A stretch of DNA of 64,000 bases from Strongylocentrotus droebachiensis (taxonomy: Eukaryota; Echinodermata; Echinoidea; Camarodonta; Strongylocentrotidae), in NCBI GenBank assembly GCA_035222895.1, contig JAVYIG010007482.1, positions 1 to 64,000 of the forward strand. Reading direction: 5' to 3'. This document shows, piece after piece, positions 26,779-39,142 of the stretch (within the stretch, counting starts at the first letter, position 1; the number at the start of each line of letters is the position of its first letter). A program made the position numbers and the translations under genes. The notes beneath the pieces are model-generated. The model had not been told where the DNA came from. It made no database searches and saw only the letters and a list, made by a program, of their open reading frames with translations.

Positions 26779-27622
26779 TTATGCCTCCGTTACGAAGTAG
26801 CCGGAGGCATTATGTTTTTGGGTTGTCCGTCCGTCCGTCCGTCCGTCCGTACGTACGTCCGTACGTACGTCCGTACGTCCCGTTCTCGTGATCGCGTTAT
26901 CTGAAGAACCGATTGATGGATTCCTGCCAAACTTTGGTCATGTATGTATCTGGCAGAGCCAATGAACTGATTAGATTTTGGGGTCACGAGGTCAAAGGTC
27001 AAAGGTCACAGGGCTCATTATGTATGCAAAAACAGCTCGTGATCGCGTTATCTCAAGAACCGATTGATGGATTCCTGCCAAACTGTGGTCATGTATGTAT
27101 CTTGCAAAGCCGATGAACTGATTAGATTTTGGGGTCACGAGGTGAAAGGTCAAAGGTCACAGGGCTCATTATGTATGCAAAAACAGCTCGTGATCGCATT
27201 ATCTCAAGAACCAATTGATGGATTCCTACCAAACTTAGGTCATGTATGTTACTTGCAGAGTCGATGAACTGAATAGATTTTGGGGTCATGAGGTCAAGGT
27301 CAAAGGTCATGCGGCTCATAATGTATGCAAAAATAGCTTGTGATCGCATTATCATTAGAACAGATTGATGGATTCCTGCCAAACTTAGATCATGTATGTA
27401 TCTTGCAGAGCCAATGAACTGAGTAGATTTTAGGGTCATGAGGTCAAAGATCAAAGGGTCATATATGTATATGAGAAATTGCTTGTAATCACGATATTCT
27501 GAGAACCTGTTAATGGATTACAATGAAACTTGAATTTGAAAAATTTCTTCTGTTTTGGTTTGTAAACTTGCTCTATGACGGAGGCATCATTTTCGACTGC
27601 GCGCAGTCGAAGTTCCATCTAG
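26779..27622 (+). mobile_element. Dispersed element with four tandem ~150-bp cores and AGGTCA triplets (copy 2)
   Basis: Starts ATGCCTCCGTTACGAAGTAG with CGGAGGCATTATGTTTTTGG, then a CCGT/ACGT microsatellite (26826-26878). Cores of GATTGATGGATTCCTGCCAA..GTATGTATCTTGC..GATGAACTG follow. It ends GACGGAGGCATCATTTTCG, inverted to its start. Three directly repeated AGGTCA half-sites with one-base spacing lie at 26989-27008. Similar clusters lie at 27140-27159 and 27291-27309. Confidence 0.85.
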
Positions 27623-27985
27623 TTTGTAATATTTTGCTGGGTATGAAATCACTGTGTTGTATTTAGTTGAATGGTTATAAACCAACATTTCTATAGATAA
27701 GCAAATCATTTTTTGCAAGCAGTTCCTTGTAAATCTTACAAAGATCACCAATGAAAGTGATTTCAATTATTTTGTATTCCATTGTTTGATATACATTTAT
27801 TTCATAAACTATTTGACTGTTTTTCCCCCTTTCATAATCTTCGTTTCTTTTTTCTCTAAAATTCAGGGGTTTTATTAACTCTTAACATGCAAAAATCTCC
27901 TGGTGATACATTGTATGGATCTTGGGATAGATATACAAACGGCATCAATATATACTGTTTCCATTGCAAGATTAATCTATACCTG
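27623..27985. other. Intergenic, AT-rich, nothing recognised
   Basis: No element ends, boxes or coding signal seen. Confidence 0.4.
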
Positions 27986-28377
27986 ATGTTAAAGATGAAG
28001 TTGAGATCTGGTCATGCAATTGCATTGTGATAGAAACGGTGTGGAATCGACCAGAAAACGTTGATCATCTAGCATATAAGTATTCATGTTTATTGCAAGG
28101 TTCTGGAATCATCAAAATGATAAGAATTTTGGCCAAGTCTTGCTAAAGTTACAAACACTGTACACAGAAAGATGTATATGGGACTACATGAACATGTGGC
28201 GTAAAAATCTGTCCCAATTTTTACGATGTTACGACATATTTAGAATATGAAGGCATTTGAAGAGCCATGCTTTTCAGGGAACATGTTTTATCTGATGTTC
28301 TTCCACACTTGCATTGTAACAATGATAACGCTCACAAGTTATTACCTCTTCCCAGAACTCAACCTTCTCTTTATAAG
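27986..28377 (-). mobile_element. MITE, family TTAAAGATAAACTTGAG (copy 2, inverted)
   Basis: Starts TGTTAAAGATGAAGTTGAG and ends CAGAACTCAACCTTCTCTTTA. The interior is the inverse of the 6.4 kb and 43.2 kb copies (ACACAGAAAGATGTATATGG). Confidence 0.8.
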
Positions 28378-28831
28378 GGTTTCCATGGAGCTAATCAAAC
28401 CGGAAATGGGTAATATCGCAAAGCTCTTGTTTCGTGCAAAATTGCACGTTTAGCAAACATAACGGCCATGCAGAGAGGTGAAGAAAGCTACATATAAAGT
28501 GTCAATATACCAGCTGGAGATAGCACTTGTACAAACGACCCTCAAATACCCACAGATCTTTTAATTCCATCTAATATTCCAATTAATGAAATTTATATCT
28601 ATAAATATGCATTCATTGTGATAATCCAATATAGAAAGGTCTTGGATAATAGATTTGTTTTGTGTGGAAGAGATTCGTTATAAACTTTCCAAACATGTAA
28701 CAAAAACACAACATAAAGATATGTTACCCATCTTGTATCATAGAAACGGGAGAATATTAATTCTGTTATTTTAATTGAAATGGAAGAATATTTATTAGAA
28801 AAAAAATGACAAAGAATAAGTACTGAGTATT

Positions 28832-29053
28832 AATGCCTCAGTCACAACTTTGCGTATTTGGCTTGCGTATTGCTGCGTATTTATGGCAGGCCATTTCAAC
28901 ATTTATTCCTATTTCTTGATATCAAGAAATGATTTTCTGTTGTAAAGCAATAGTAATTCTTGATATCAAGAAATAGGAATAAATGTTAAAACGACTTGCC
29001 ATAAATATGCGGCAATATGCAAGCCAAATACGCAAAGTTGTGACTGAGGCATA
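28832..29053. mobile_element. Palindromic MITE, ends ATGCCTCAGTCACAAC
   Basis: ATGCCTCAGTCACAACTTTG at the left is mirrored by CAAAGTTGTGACTGAGGCAT at the right. Inner ATTTATTCCTATTTCTTGAT pairs with its inverse near 28960. Confidence 0.9.
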
Positions 29054-29188
29054 AAGTACATGAGGGAGAGTTATCTTTGTACATGTAGTGACTTCATTGA
29101 AAATACCAGCCATCTTTATACTAAAAATATATGTACTTATTCTTTGTCATCTTATTTCTCAGACTTGAACTTATATCCTTCTCTGTTT

Positions 29189-29330
29189 GATCTAGCCTAT
29201 CCGATATGCGTTGGGCTTTACAAGTATACTAATCGCGTCATGGAGACTGACATCGATGCCCGCGCCGATGTCAGTCTCCATTTAGTATATTTTCCATAAA
29301 GCCTGACGCATATCGGATGGGCTATGTTTG
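29189..29330. repeat. Palindrome with GC-rich centre
   Basis: TTTGATCTAGCCTATCCGAT..GGAGACTGACATCG is mirrored by CGATGTCAGTCTCC..ATCGGATGGGC..TTTGATC around an ATGCCCGCGC loop. Confidence 0.88.
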
Positions 29331-29770
29331 ATCTTGAACCGAAGTTAACTTCTGGGAAGGGTAATTTCTCTTTGACATTCGAACATGTATGTTAAACGCT
29401 GCAGGCAGTATATATTGTAGGAATGTGCTAGACACATCTATGTGATTAGTTTAACAAGGTTTTGTAGAAGAGCTTTTAAAGTGTGGACCTGCCAGTGTGT
29501 ACAAAACTTACACTAGAGGGCGAGCTTTTTGTTTAATTCATTTAGGTCTTGGTAAAGCCCACAGCACACTATACGATCCATCTACAATCCGAGTTTGAAA
29601 GAATTTGCGATTGCATTTGATACGTATATTCAAACATGAATACCGGTAGTCTGAATGACCAAGGATCTGAATAGGCATACGATTAAGAATATCTCAATTT
29701 GAAGGGAATTAATGATTCCTTGGTAGAGGAAAACCTACAAAAAAAAGAAACGGCTCAGAATCGTAGTGAC
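29331..29770. other. Intergenic, nothing recognised
   Basis: No coding signal or defined repeat ends. Confidence 0.4.
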
Positions 29771-29774
29771 GCCA

Positions 29775-29936
29775 TACCAGCACTGGACCCCATCTGACAA
29801 AGAGTTGCAATTGATCCAAATCAATCGCAAGTCCTCTAATCAATCGCAACTTTGCAGTCTATCTCTTATGTACATAGTTGCGATTGATATCAATCGCAAA
29901 TAGGTTGATATCAACTCTTTGTAAGACAGGGCCCTG
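29775..29936. mobile_element. MITE with TGTCTTAC/GACAAAGAGTTG inverted ends
   Basis: GACCCCATCTGACAAAGAGTT at the left pairs with AACTCTTTGTAAGACAGGGCC at the right, and TGCGATTGATATCAATCGC forms inner stems. Abuts MITE copy 7. A fragment lies at 11.16 kb. Confidence 0.75.
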
Positions 29937-30080
29937 GGACCCGTTCCACAAAACTTGTCATCAGTGACAAATGACCAGTTTATTTTTACTGGAGTCCTTG
30001 CTTCTGATTGGTAATCAGCAGATTTGTAACTGATTTTTGTCATTTGTCATTGAAAAAGGCTTTGTGAAACGGGTTCCTGG
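29937..30080. mobile_element. MITE, family TTTCACAAAACTTGTCATC (copy 7)
   Basis: CCGTTCCACAAAACTTGTC to TTTGTGAAACGGGTTCC; some internal loss. Confidence 0.85.
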
Positions 30081-30805
30081 AATGCAATTGTCTATAATTT
30101 GAAGTCGAATCGGCTTGTATTCTGACCAGAAGACTTTGATGCACTTACATTCATGTTAGTATTCTTATCGTTATTTAAAAGCTAAATCGGAAGGATGATG
30201 TTTGTTTAGATTTACTTATCTAATATAACTACCATATCTTCAAACATCTAATCGCAGGACAATCGTGTAGAGTGCGATGGGCGTTTCAGAGAAGAGGACT
30301 AAGACTTCTCTTGATATATTACCCATGTTATGTTGTTATTTTCTTTTCTTTTATGTCATATTGATTGTATCTATGTGCAGTGAAATTCATTTCTGTTGTT
30401 ATTGTTTAAATTTTTGGAAAAAATATATAATTAACAGTTTTAAATCAGTGAACAAGATAGCTTTCATGTGGACTGTTAAAATGGTACAGAGTATATGTAG
30501 TGAATATTCATGTTAAAATTATATGAAGCAATATTACAAATCTTATATTGATTAGCAGTACTATATATGATTAATTCAATGTAAAACAAAATTTAAAAAG
30601 AGTATTAATTTGTTTTTTTGTAGCTGATGCTGTGATATGTTTACAAGGTCGGGCTTTAATATGAAAGAAGGATATGATGTTTAATATACAGATTAAAATG
30701 AGAGAGAGTCGATTAGCCAGAAATTATAGTAGCTGTCAAACCTTTATGAACTTCTTAGCATACTGTTAATGGATATCTTGTTTGGTTTTGGTCTTTGTGT
30801 GAAAA
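30081..30805. other. Intergenic, AT-rich, nothing recognised
   Basis: No gene or repeat end identified. Confidence 0.4.
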
Positions 30806-30807
30806 GA

Positions 30808-31024
30808 ACCTCCTCCTCCTTCTTCTTCTTCTTCTTCTTCTTCTTCTTCTTCTTCTTCTTCTTCTTCTTCTTCTTCTTCTTCTTCTTCTTCTTCTTCTTC
30901 TTCTTCTTCTTCTTCTTCTTCTTCTTCTTCTTCTTCTTCTTCTTCTTCCTCTTCCTCTTCCTCTTCCTCTTCCTCTTCCTCTTCCTCTACCCCTTCCTCT
31001 TCCTCTTCCTCTTCCTCTTCCTCT

Positions 31025-31056
<32 letters not shown>

Positions 31057-31208
31057 CTCTTCCTCTTCCTCCTCCTCTTCCTCTTCCTCTTCTTCTTCGT
31101 CTCCGTCTCCTTCTTATTATTATTATTCTTCGTCTTCCTCTTCCTCTTCCTTTTCTTCTTCTTATTCTTCTCCTTCTTCTTCTTCTTATTCTTCGTCTTC
31201 GTCTGCTC
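30808..31208. repeat. 400-bp TTC / CTTCCT microsatellite
   Basis: About 40 uninterrupted TTC triplets (30820-30945) grade into CTTCCT hexamers and then mixed TTC/TTATTA. One strand is almost wholly pyrimidine, so triplex (H-DNA) formation is possible. Long apparent frames in it are low-complexity artefacts. Confidence 0.97.
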
Positions 31209-31705
31209 CCAACTATATTCAAATGGCGAAAATGGAAGAAGAAGAGAGAGCAAGAGAGAGAGAGGGGGGGGGGGTGAATGGAGAGAGAGAGAGAGAAAAA
31301 GGGAAATGTGAAAAACGCGCTTTGCAAGCCACGAGTTGTCAACTTGTCATACAATTAATTGCAATACAACGTATGGCAGATTTAATTTGTTCAAATATAT
31401 ATTCATGTATTAACCTAAAAATCTTTGTTTTGTTTTTCAATTATTACGATGCGGCAGCCGCATCAATAATTTGTCAACACGAAAGCACTTCTTGCTTTAT
31501 ATTTCAGAAAGTGCTTATTTGATGATTGACTAGAAGTTATCCCTCCCTCTGCCATCGACGTATACCTATATTGTTTCATCCTCTCAGATCTTTATCCCTC
31601 TAAAGTTTCGCAAATTATGGGTCATGTTTTAAACGGTTATATATCCTTTTTAATCATATAAAATGACACAATTTTAAAAAAGAAACGTTTATCTACCGTA
31701 CTAAA
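31209..31705. other. Intergenic, with GA-rich flank
   Basis: A purine-rich stretch (31235-31310, GAGAGAGA and a G run) follows the microsatellite. Otherwise nothing recognised. Confidence 0.45.
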
Positions 31706-31708
31706 ATT

Positions 31709-31995
31709 AATAATAAAACAGCATTTATTATGCGCCATCGAGATCTAGTAAACTATTCTGAGGCGCAGAGGGATAGAATTAGAATGAAATACATAGAGAA
31801 ATGAGAAGTGCATGGGGGAGGGGGGAAGAAAAGAAGGAAAAATGCATTTAACTAAAATAACATGCGAACATATATGACTTTAGATTCTTTTTAAATGTTT
31901 CTAGGGATTCTAGTGATCGGATCCTCAGTGGAAGAGCATTCCAAAGAGAATGGCGCTGCAGAAATAAACGCCTATTCTCCCAGACTAGACATAAT
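31709..31995. repeat. ATA-headed GCGCC dispersed repeat
   Basis: TTAATAATAAAACAGCATTTATTATGCGCC-type head with GAGGCGCAGAGG, then TCAGTGGAAGAGCATTCCAA and GGCGCTGCAG. Related to the 54.94 kb copy. Confidence 0.55.
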
Positions 31996-32053
31996 TCTTT
32001 GGACTGTTAACTGTTTAGTACCTGAATAACGGAGATTTCTACCTGGGACATAT

Positions 32054-32234
32054 TGGCCCGAATTCACAAAGGAGGTTTGTCGACAAACCTTGGTTTTCGT
32101 ACGTCATATGACGCGTTTTACGCGTTTTTTACAAACCTGGTTTGTAAAGAACAAAAGGTTTGGCGAAACAAAAGGAGGTTTGAGCTCAAACCTTGGTCTG
32201 AGCTCAAACCTTGCTTCGTGATGAATTCGGGCCA
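32054..32234. mobile_element. Palindromic MITE, ends TGGCCCGAATTCAC
   Basis: TGGCCCGAATTCACAAAGG at the left is mirrored by TGATGAATTCGGGCCA at the right. The inside is built of AGGTTTG/CAAACCT words in both orientations. Confidence 0.88.
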
Positions 32235-32605
32235 TTCTGTTTGTGTGTGTGCGTGTCTCTTTCTCTCTTTCCTTCTCTCTCTCTCTCTCTGACTATCTAT
32301 CCCTATCTTTCATTCCGCCACTCTCTTTATCGCCATCCCGATCTCTCTCAGTCACTGCCAATAAACCCAATATTACTTTGTGTTACTTCGATCAATACTA
32401 ATTTTGAAATTACGGTATTTTGAATGCCGTCCATCTGATGGCATCCGTGTAAGCTGCTGTTCAGATTGTTTACATTGGACACAATATGCAACGCTATTTT
32501 GCTTTGATTGGCAAGCACAAAGCGGAAAATAGCATCAGAGTGTGTCCAACTGAGTTTGCCAATCGATTGGCTCTGTGCTTATGGAAAATGGGATATAATA
32601 CAGAT
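32235..32605. other. Intergenic, CT-rich then unremarkable
   Basis: A CTCTCT tract (32258-32292) follows the MITE. No gene recognised. Confidence 0.4.
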
Positions 32606-32611
32606 ATTGAC

Positions 32612-32790
32612 TATACAGTGCGTCCCAGAAAAAACGAAACCGAGAAGTATCGATGTTCTATCATAACTTAATCACAACTATAATTAATGAATGATACATA
32701 TTTGGAAAGCTTAGAGTCTCCTCTTTCATGTGATGCTACTCAGATGATGCATATTTAACGCATGAGTGATTAAAAGCAATTTGAAGGAAG
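32612..32790 (+). mobile_element. Half copy of the CTATACAGTGCGTCCCAG palindromic MITE
   Basis: CTATACAGTGCGTCCCAGAA..CGAAACCGAGAAGTATCGAT and ATTTGGAAAGCTTAGA match the left half and centre of the 10651-10884 element. The right arm is missing or replaced. Confidence 0.75.
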
Positions 32791-33783
32791 GAAACCAAAA
32801 AGACATTTGGCGGGCGGTATCTGAATTTCGAAGAAAACTTCACATTTCTAGAAAGTTGAGTTTCTGCCCTTTCATATGACACCTCATTCAGGAAAAATGA
32901 GCGAGGAATGACAAAGTTCTGTTTGTGTAAAGTAGTGCTTGCATTTCCATAATTTTATTAAACGAATTCGTTTTCACTGGCTGCCTGCCAGAAGAGTTGT
33001 ATCGCCGTACATTAGACCATTTTCGTAATGTAACCAAATTTAATGCATATAAGTAGTCCTTGTGAAGTGCCTCAATACAAATTATTTCATTCACCCGATA
33101 AGAATAATAGTATTTCAATAGACAGAATCCGAACTGCATACATTATTATTTTGATCTCGGTTGAGTGAATTCTCCCGTCCTCTTTGCCTTCCGTCTCGTT
33201 ACTAAAGCATCCTACTACCGTAATACTCCGGCTCTAGGTACGTGCCACAAGAGAAATCTAGTTATATTAAAAAAAATTGTTTTGGAATAGGTATAGGCCT
33301 AAGGTCAATTCAGTGAAAACAAATTATTAAAACGATCAAACAATTTCAGAACATTTTAAAGACAATATAGTCTTTCTTCCCCGCTCGCAACTTTAAAAAC
33401 AATATGATTTCAGGTATCGAAGTGCCTGCATGACTACCAAATCTAGACAACGATCGAGGTACCTGAATATCGTTATATAAGATCATCAAGGTGCCCCAAT
33501 GTATATACATGTTTATATATATGTATATATATTTTTTTTTAATCGAAATTATTTTTAAACACGAATCTTCGCTTTTGACCTGCGTGCACCATTTAGAAAC
33601 CGTAAATTGTGGGCAACGAGATGCCCGAATATCGTCATATTCCAGTATCGAGGTACCGAATATTATGAACTTTGTAGAGCCATGTATTCAGCAAGGTGTC
33701 CGCATACATGATTGTATACAGGCCCGCCGGAAGCAGTTTGGGATTGGGGGAGCAAACATTCCAGGGGGCTCACCTTCCAGGGG
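32791..33783. other. Intergenic, nothing firm
   Basis: Contains a CCTTTCATATGACACCTCATT stretch shared with 3.54 kb and a TATATATG run near 33512. Near 33722 the sequence becomes GC-rich (GCCCGCCGGAAGCAG) as it meets the foldback element. Confidence 0.4.
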
Positions 33784-33919
33784 CAGTGACGTATTGAAAA
33801 AAAAAACGTTCGGAAGAGGGGGGGGGGGTAGAAAAATCTGCATCACCACCAGTCTTACACGTTACATGCAGGTCCCGCGGAACTTTTAACGATCAGGTAG
33901 AGCGTAATTTGGCGTGGGT

Positions 33920-36900
33920 TTTTTTAGGCATTTACTTACGGTTAAATGAGCATCCAGGGGCCCTCTTTAAGGCCATTGACGTGTTCCCGGGAGGGGAGAG
34001 CCCCCGGAATCTCAGGGGTTTTAGGTATTTAATTACGGTCAGATTAGCATCCAGGGGCCCGCCTTAGGGCCCTTGGTGGGGTCCAGGGGGCAGAGCCCCC
34101 GGACGCTCAGGGGTTTTAGGTATTTAATAAGGGTCAGATGAGCATTCAGGGGCCCGCTTAGGGCCCTTGGTGGGGTCTAGGGAGCAGAACCCCCGGAAGC
34201 TCAGGGGTTTTAGGTATTTAATTACGGTCAGATGAGCACCCAGGGGCCCGTTTTACGGCCCTTGGTGGGGTCAAGGGGGCAGAACCCCCGGAAGCTCAGG
34301 GGTTTTAGGTATTTAATTACGGTCAGATGAGCATCCAGGGGCCCGCCTTAGAGCCCTTGGTGGGGTCCAGGGGGGCAGAAGCCCCGGAAGCTCAGGGGTT
34401 TTAGGTATTTAATTACGGTCAGATGAGCATCCAGGGGCCCGCCTTAGAGCCCTTGGTGGGGTCCAGGGGGGCAGAAGCCCCGGAAGCTCAGGGGTTTTAG
34501 GTATTTAATAAGGGTCAGATGAGCATTCAGGGGCCCGCCTTAGGGCCCTTGGTGGGGTCAAGGGGCATAACCCCTGGAAGCTCGGGGTTTTTAGGCATTT
34601 ATATTACGGTCAGATGAGCATCCAGGGGCCCGCCTTAGAGCCCTTAGTGGGGTCCAGGGGGCAGAGCACCCGGAAGCTCAGGGGTTTTAGGTATTAAAAA
34701 GGGTCAGATGAGCATTCAGGGGCCCGCTAAGGGTCCTTGGTGGGGTCAAGGGGCATAACCCCTGGAAGCTCAGGGGTTTTAGGTATTTAATTACGGTCAG
34801 ATGAGCATCCAGGGGCCCGCCTTAGAGCCCTTGGTGGGGTCCAGGGGGGCAGAAGCCCCGGAAGCTCAGGGGTTTTAGGTATTTAATTACGGTCAGATGA
34901 GCATCCAGGGGCCCGCCTTAGAGCCCTTGGTGGGGTCAAGGGGCATAACCCCTGGAAGCTCGGGGTTTTTAGGCATTTAATTACGGTCAGATGAGCATCC
35001 AGGGGCCCGCCTTAGAGCCCTTGGTGGGGTCAAGGGGCATAACCCCTGGAAGCTCAGGGGTTTTAGGTATTTAATTACGGTCAGATGAGCATCCAGGGGC
35101 CCGCCTTAGAGCCCTTAGTGGGGTCCAGGGGGCAGAGCACCCGGAAGCTCAGGGGTTTTAGGTATTAAAAAGGGTCAGATGAGCATCCAGGGGCCCGCCT
35201 TAGGGCCCTTGGTGGGGTCAAGGGGCATAACCCCTGGAAGCTCGGGGTTTTTAGGCATTTAATTACGGTCAGATGAGCATCCAGGGGCCCGCCTTAGGGC
35301 CCTTGGTGGGGTCAAGGGGCATAACCCCTGGAAGCTCTTGGGTTTTTAGGCATTTAATTACGGTCAGATGAGCATCCAGGGGCCCGCCTTAGGGCCCTTG
35401 GTGGGATCAAGGGGCATAACCCCTGGAAGCTCGGGGTTTTTAGGCATTTAATTACGGTCAGATGAGCATCCAGGGGCCCGCCTTAGAGCCCTTGGTGGGG
35501 TCAAGGGGCATAACCCCTGGAAGCTCAGGGGTTTTAGGTATTTAATTACGGTCAGATGAGCATCCAGGGGCCCGCCTTAGAGCCCTTAGTGGGGTCCAGG
35601 GGGCAGAGCACCCGGAAGCTCAGGGGTTTTAGGTATTAAAAAGGGTCAGATGAGCATCCAGGGGCCCGCCTTAGGGCCCTTGGTGGGGTCAAGGGGCATA
35701 ACCCCTGGAAGCTCGGGGTTTTTAGGCATTTAATTACGGTCAGATGAGCATCCAGGGGCCCGCCTTAGGGCCCTTGGTGGGGTCAAGGGGCATAACCCCT
35801 GGAAGCTCTTGGGTTTTTAGGCATTTAATTACGGTCAGATGAGCATCCAGGGGCCCGCCTTAGGGCCCTTGGTGGGATCAAGGGGCATAACCCCTGGAAG
35901 CTCGGGGTTTTTAGGTATTTTATTACGGTCAGATGAGCATCCAGGGGCCCGCCTTAGGGCCCTTGGTGGGGTCAAGGGGCATAGCCCCTGGAAGCTCGGG
36001 GTTTTTTAGGTATTTAATTACGGTCAGATGAGCATCCAGGGGCCCGCCTTAGGGCCCTTGGTGGGGTCAAGGGGCATAACCCCTGGAAGCTCGGGGTTTT
36101 TAGGCATTTAATTACGGTCAGATGAGCATCCAGGGGCCCGCCTTAGGGCCCTTGGTGGGGTCAAGGGGCATAACCCCTGGAAGCTCGGGGTTTTTAGGCA
36201 TTTAATTACGGTCAGATGAGCATCCAGGGGCCCGCCTTAGGGCCCTTGGTGGGGTCAAGGGGCATAACCCCTGGAAGCTCTTGGGTTTTTAGGCATTTAA
36301 TTACGGTCAGATGAGCATCCAGGGGCCCGCCTTAGGGCCCTTGGTGGGGTCAAGGGGCATAACCCCTGGAAGCTCGGGGTTTTTAGGTATTTTATTACGG
36401 TCAGATGAGCATCCAGGGGCCCGCCTTAGGGCCCTTGGTGGGGTCAAGGGGCATAGCCCCTGGAAGCTCGGGTTTTTTTAGGTATTTAATTACGGTCAGA
36501 TGAGCATCCAGGGGCCCGCCTTAGGGCCCTTGGTGGGGTCAAGGGGCATAACCCCTGGAAGCTCGGGGTTTTTAGGCATTTAATTACGGTCAGATGAGCA
36601 TCCAGGGGCCCGCCTTAGGGCCCTTGGTGGGGTCAAGGGGCATAGCCCCTGGAAGCTCGGGGGGTTTTAGGTATTTAATTACGGTCAGATGAGCATCCAG
36701 GGGCCCGCCTTAGAGCCCTTGGTGGGGTCCAGGGGGGCAGAAGCCCCGGAAGCTCAGGGGTTTTAGGTATTTAATAAGGGTCAGATGAGCATTCAGGGGC
36801 CCGCCTTAGGGCCCTTGGTGGGGTCAAGGGGCATAACCCCTGGAAGCTCGGGGTTTTTAGGCATTTATATTACGGTCAGATGAGCATCCAGGGGCCCGCC

Positions 36901-38779
36901 TTAGAGCCCTTAGTGGGGTCCAGGGGGCAGAGCACCCGGAAGCTCAGGGGTTTTAGGTATTAAAAAGGGTCAGATGAGCATTCAGGGGCCCGCTAAGGGT
37001 CCTTGGTGGGGTCAAGGGGCATAACCCCTGGAAGCTCAGGGGTTTTAGGTATTTAATTACGGTCAGATGAGCATCCAGGGGCCCGCCTTAGAGCCCTTGG
37101 TGGGGTCCAGGGGGGCAGAAGCCCCGGAAGCTCAGGGGTTTTAGGTATTTAATTACGGTCAGATGAGCATCCAGGGGCCCGCCTTAGAGCCCTTGGTGGG
37201 GTCAAGGGGCATAACCCCTGGAAGCTCGGGGTTTTTAGGCATTTAATTACGGTCAGATGAGCATCCAGGGGCCCGCCTTAGAGCCCTTGGTGGGGTCAAG
37301 GGGCATAACCCCTGGAAGCTCAGGGGTTTTAGGTATTTAATTACGGTCAGATGAGCATCCAGGGGCCCGCCTTAGAGCCCTTAGTGGGGTCCAGGGGGCA
37401 GAGCACCCGGAAGCTCAGGGGTTTTAGGTATTAAAAAGGGTCAGATGAGCATCCAGGGGCCCGCCTTAGGGCCCTTGGTGGGGTCAAGGGGCATAACCCC
37501 TGGAAGCTCGGGGTTTTTAGGCATTTAATTACGGTCAGATGAGCATCCAGGGGCCCGCCTTAGGGCCCTTGGTGGGGTCAAGGGGCATAACCCCTGGAAG
37601 CTCTTGGGTTTTTAGGCATTTAATTACGGTCAGATGAGCATCCAGGGGCCCGCCTTAGGGCCCTTGGTGGGGTCAAGGGGCATAACCCCTGGAAGCTCGG
37701 GGTTTTTTAGGTATTTAATTACGGTCAGATGAGCATCCAGGGGCCCGCCTTAGGGCCCTTGGTGGGGTCAAGGGGCATAGCCCCTGGAAGCTCGGGGTTT
37801 TTTAGGTATTTAATTACGGTCAGATGAGCATCCAGGGGCCCGCCTTAGGGCCCTTGGTGGGGTCAAGGGGCATAACCCCTGGAAGCTCGGGGTTTTTAGG
37901 CATTTAATTACGGTCAGATGAGCATCCAGGGGCCCGCCTTAGGGCCCTTGGTGGGGTCAAGGGGCATAGCCCCTGGAAGCTCGGGGGGTTTTAGGTATTT
38001 AATTACGGTCAGATGAGCATCCAGGGGCCCGCCTTAGGGCCCTTGGTGGGGTCAAGGGGCATAGCCCCTGGAAGCTCGGGGTTTTTTAGGTATTTAATTA
38101 CGGTCAGATGAGCATCCAGGGGCCCGCCTTAGGGCCCTTGGTGGGGTCAAGGGGCATAACCCCTGGAAGCTCGGGGTTTTTAGGCATTTAATTACGGTCA
38201 GATGAGCATCCAGGGGCCCGCCTTAGGGCCCTTGGTGGGGTCAAGGGGCATAACCCCTGGAAGCTCTTGGGTTTTTAGGCATTTAATTACGGTCAGATGA
38301 GCATCCAGGGGCCCGCCTTAGGGCCCTTGGTGGGGTCAAGGGGCATAACCCCTGGAAGCTCGGGGTTTTTTAGGTATTTAATTACGGTCAGATGAGCATC
38401 CAGGGCCCGCCTTAGGGCCCTTGGTGGGGTCAAGGGGCATAGCCCCTGGAAGCTCGGGTTTTTTTAGGTATTTAATTACGGTCAGATGAGCATCCAGGGG
38501 CCCGCCTTAGGGCCCTTGGTGGGGTCAAGGGGCATAACCCCTGGAAGCTCGGGGTTTTTTAGGTATTTAATTACGGTCAGATGAGCATCCAGGGGCCCGC
38601 CTTAGGGCCCTTGGTGGGGTCAAGGGGCATAGCCCCTGGAAGCTCGGGGGTTTTTAGGTATTTAATTACGGTCAGATGAGCATCCAGGGGCCCGCCTTAG
38701 GGCCCTTGGTGGGGTCAAGGGGCATAGCCCCTGGAAGCTCGGGGTTTTTTTAGGTATTTAATTACGGTCAGATGAGCAT
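33920..38779 (+). repeat. Minisatellite, about 52 copies of a 94-bp unit with higher-order structure
   Basis: The unit contains ATTACGGTCAGATGAGCATC, CAGGGGCCCGCCTTAGGGCC, CTTGGTGGGGTCAAGG, GGCATAACCCCTGGAAGCTC and GGGGTTTTTAGG. It is GC-rich and full of short palindromes. Variant units (TTAGAGCCC, CCAGGGGGCAGAG, TATTAAAAAGGG) recur at 471 bases (five units) and again at 2266 bases (24 units). This shows block duplication within the array. The first units are more diverged than the rest. Confidence 0.97.
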
Positions 38780-38869
38780 TTTTTATACCTTACTTGTGAC
38801 TTTGGCAGGTCACTTATTTGTTTTCTCCGTCTTTCTTTCTTTTTCTCTTTAACATACTTTTCAAAAAGT

Positions 38870-38895
38870 GAGGGGGTGGGGGGGGGGGGGGGGCT
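38870..38895. repeat. G-run in the foldback loop
   Basis: GAGGGGGTGG followed by about 15 more Gs. First of many homopolymer runs between here and 41.15 kb. Confidence 0.8.
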
Positions 38896-39142
38896 CGAGC
38901 CCAGTCACTCTGCAGACCATGACATTAAGGCCTCTAAATAAGCGTATTTTTCGCCCGACTGTAATTTGGGAATTTCTTATTTTCCAACAAACGCATAAAA
39001 AGGTATGACTTACCAAAAAATGGAGAAAAAATACCGGAAAATCATGTCATAACAGCAACATTTGTAAATCACTGGTATCGAATAAGAAATACCCCCCCCC
39101 CCCATCAGTACGCCAGCGTTCAGGGGCTCATGTCTTCTCACC

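Noticed and set aside
30755-31354. Long open frames on both strands (poly-F, poly-L, poly-R) of up to 199 codons
   Set aside because: They are translations of the TTC/CTTCCT microsatellite and have no splice, start or homology support.
33920-38779. Coding tandem repeat or CRISPR array
   Set aside because: No frame stays open across the 94-bp units (94 is not a multiple of three) and there are no spacers.
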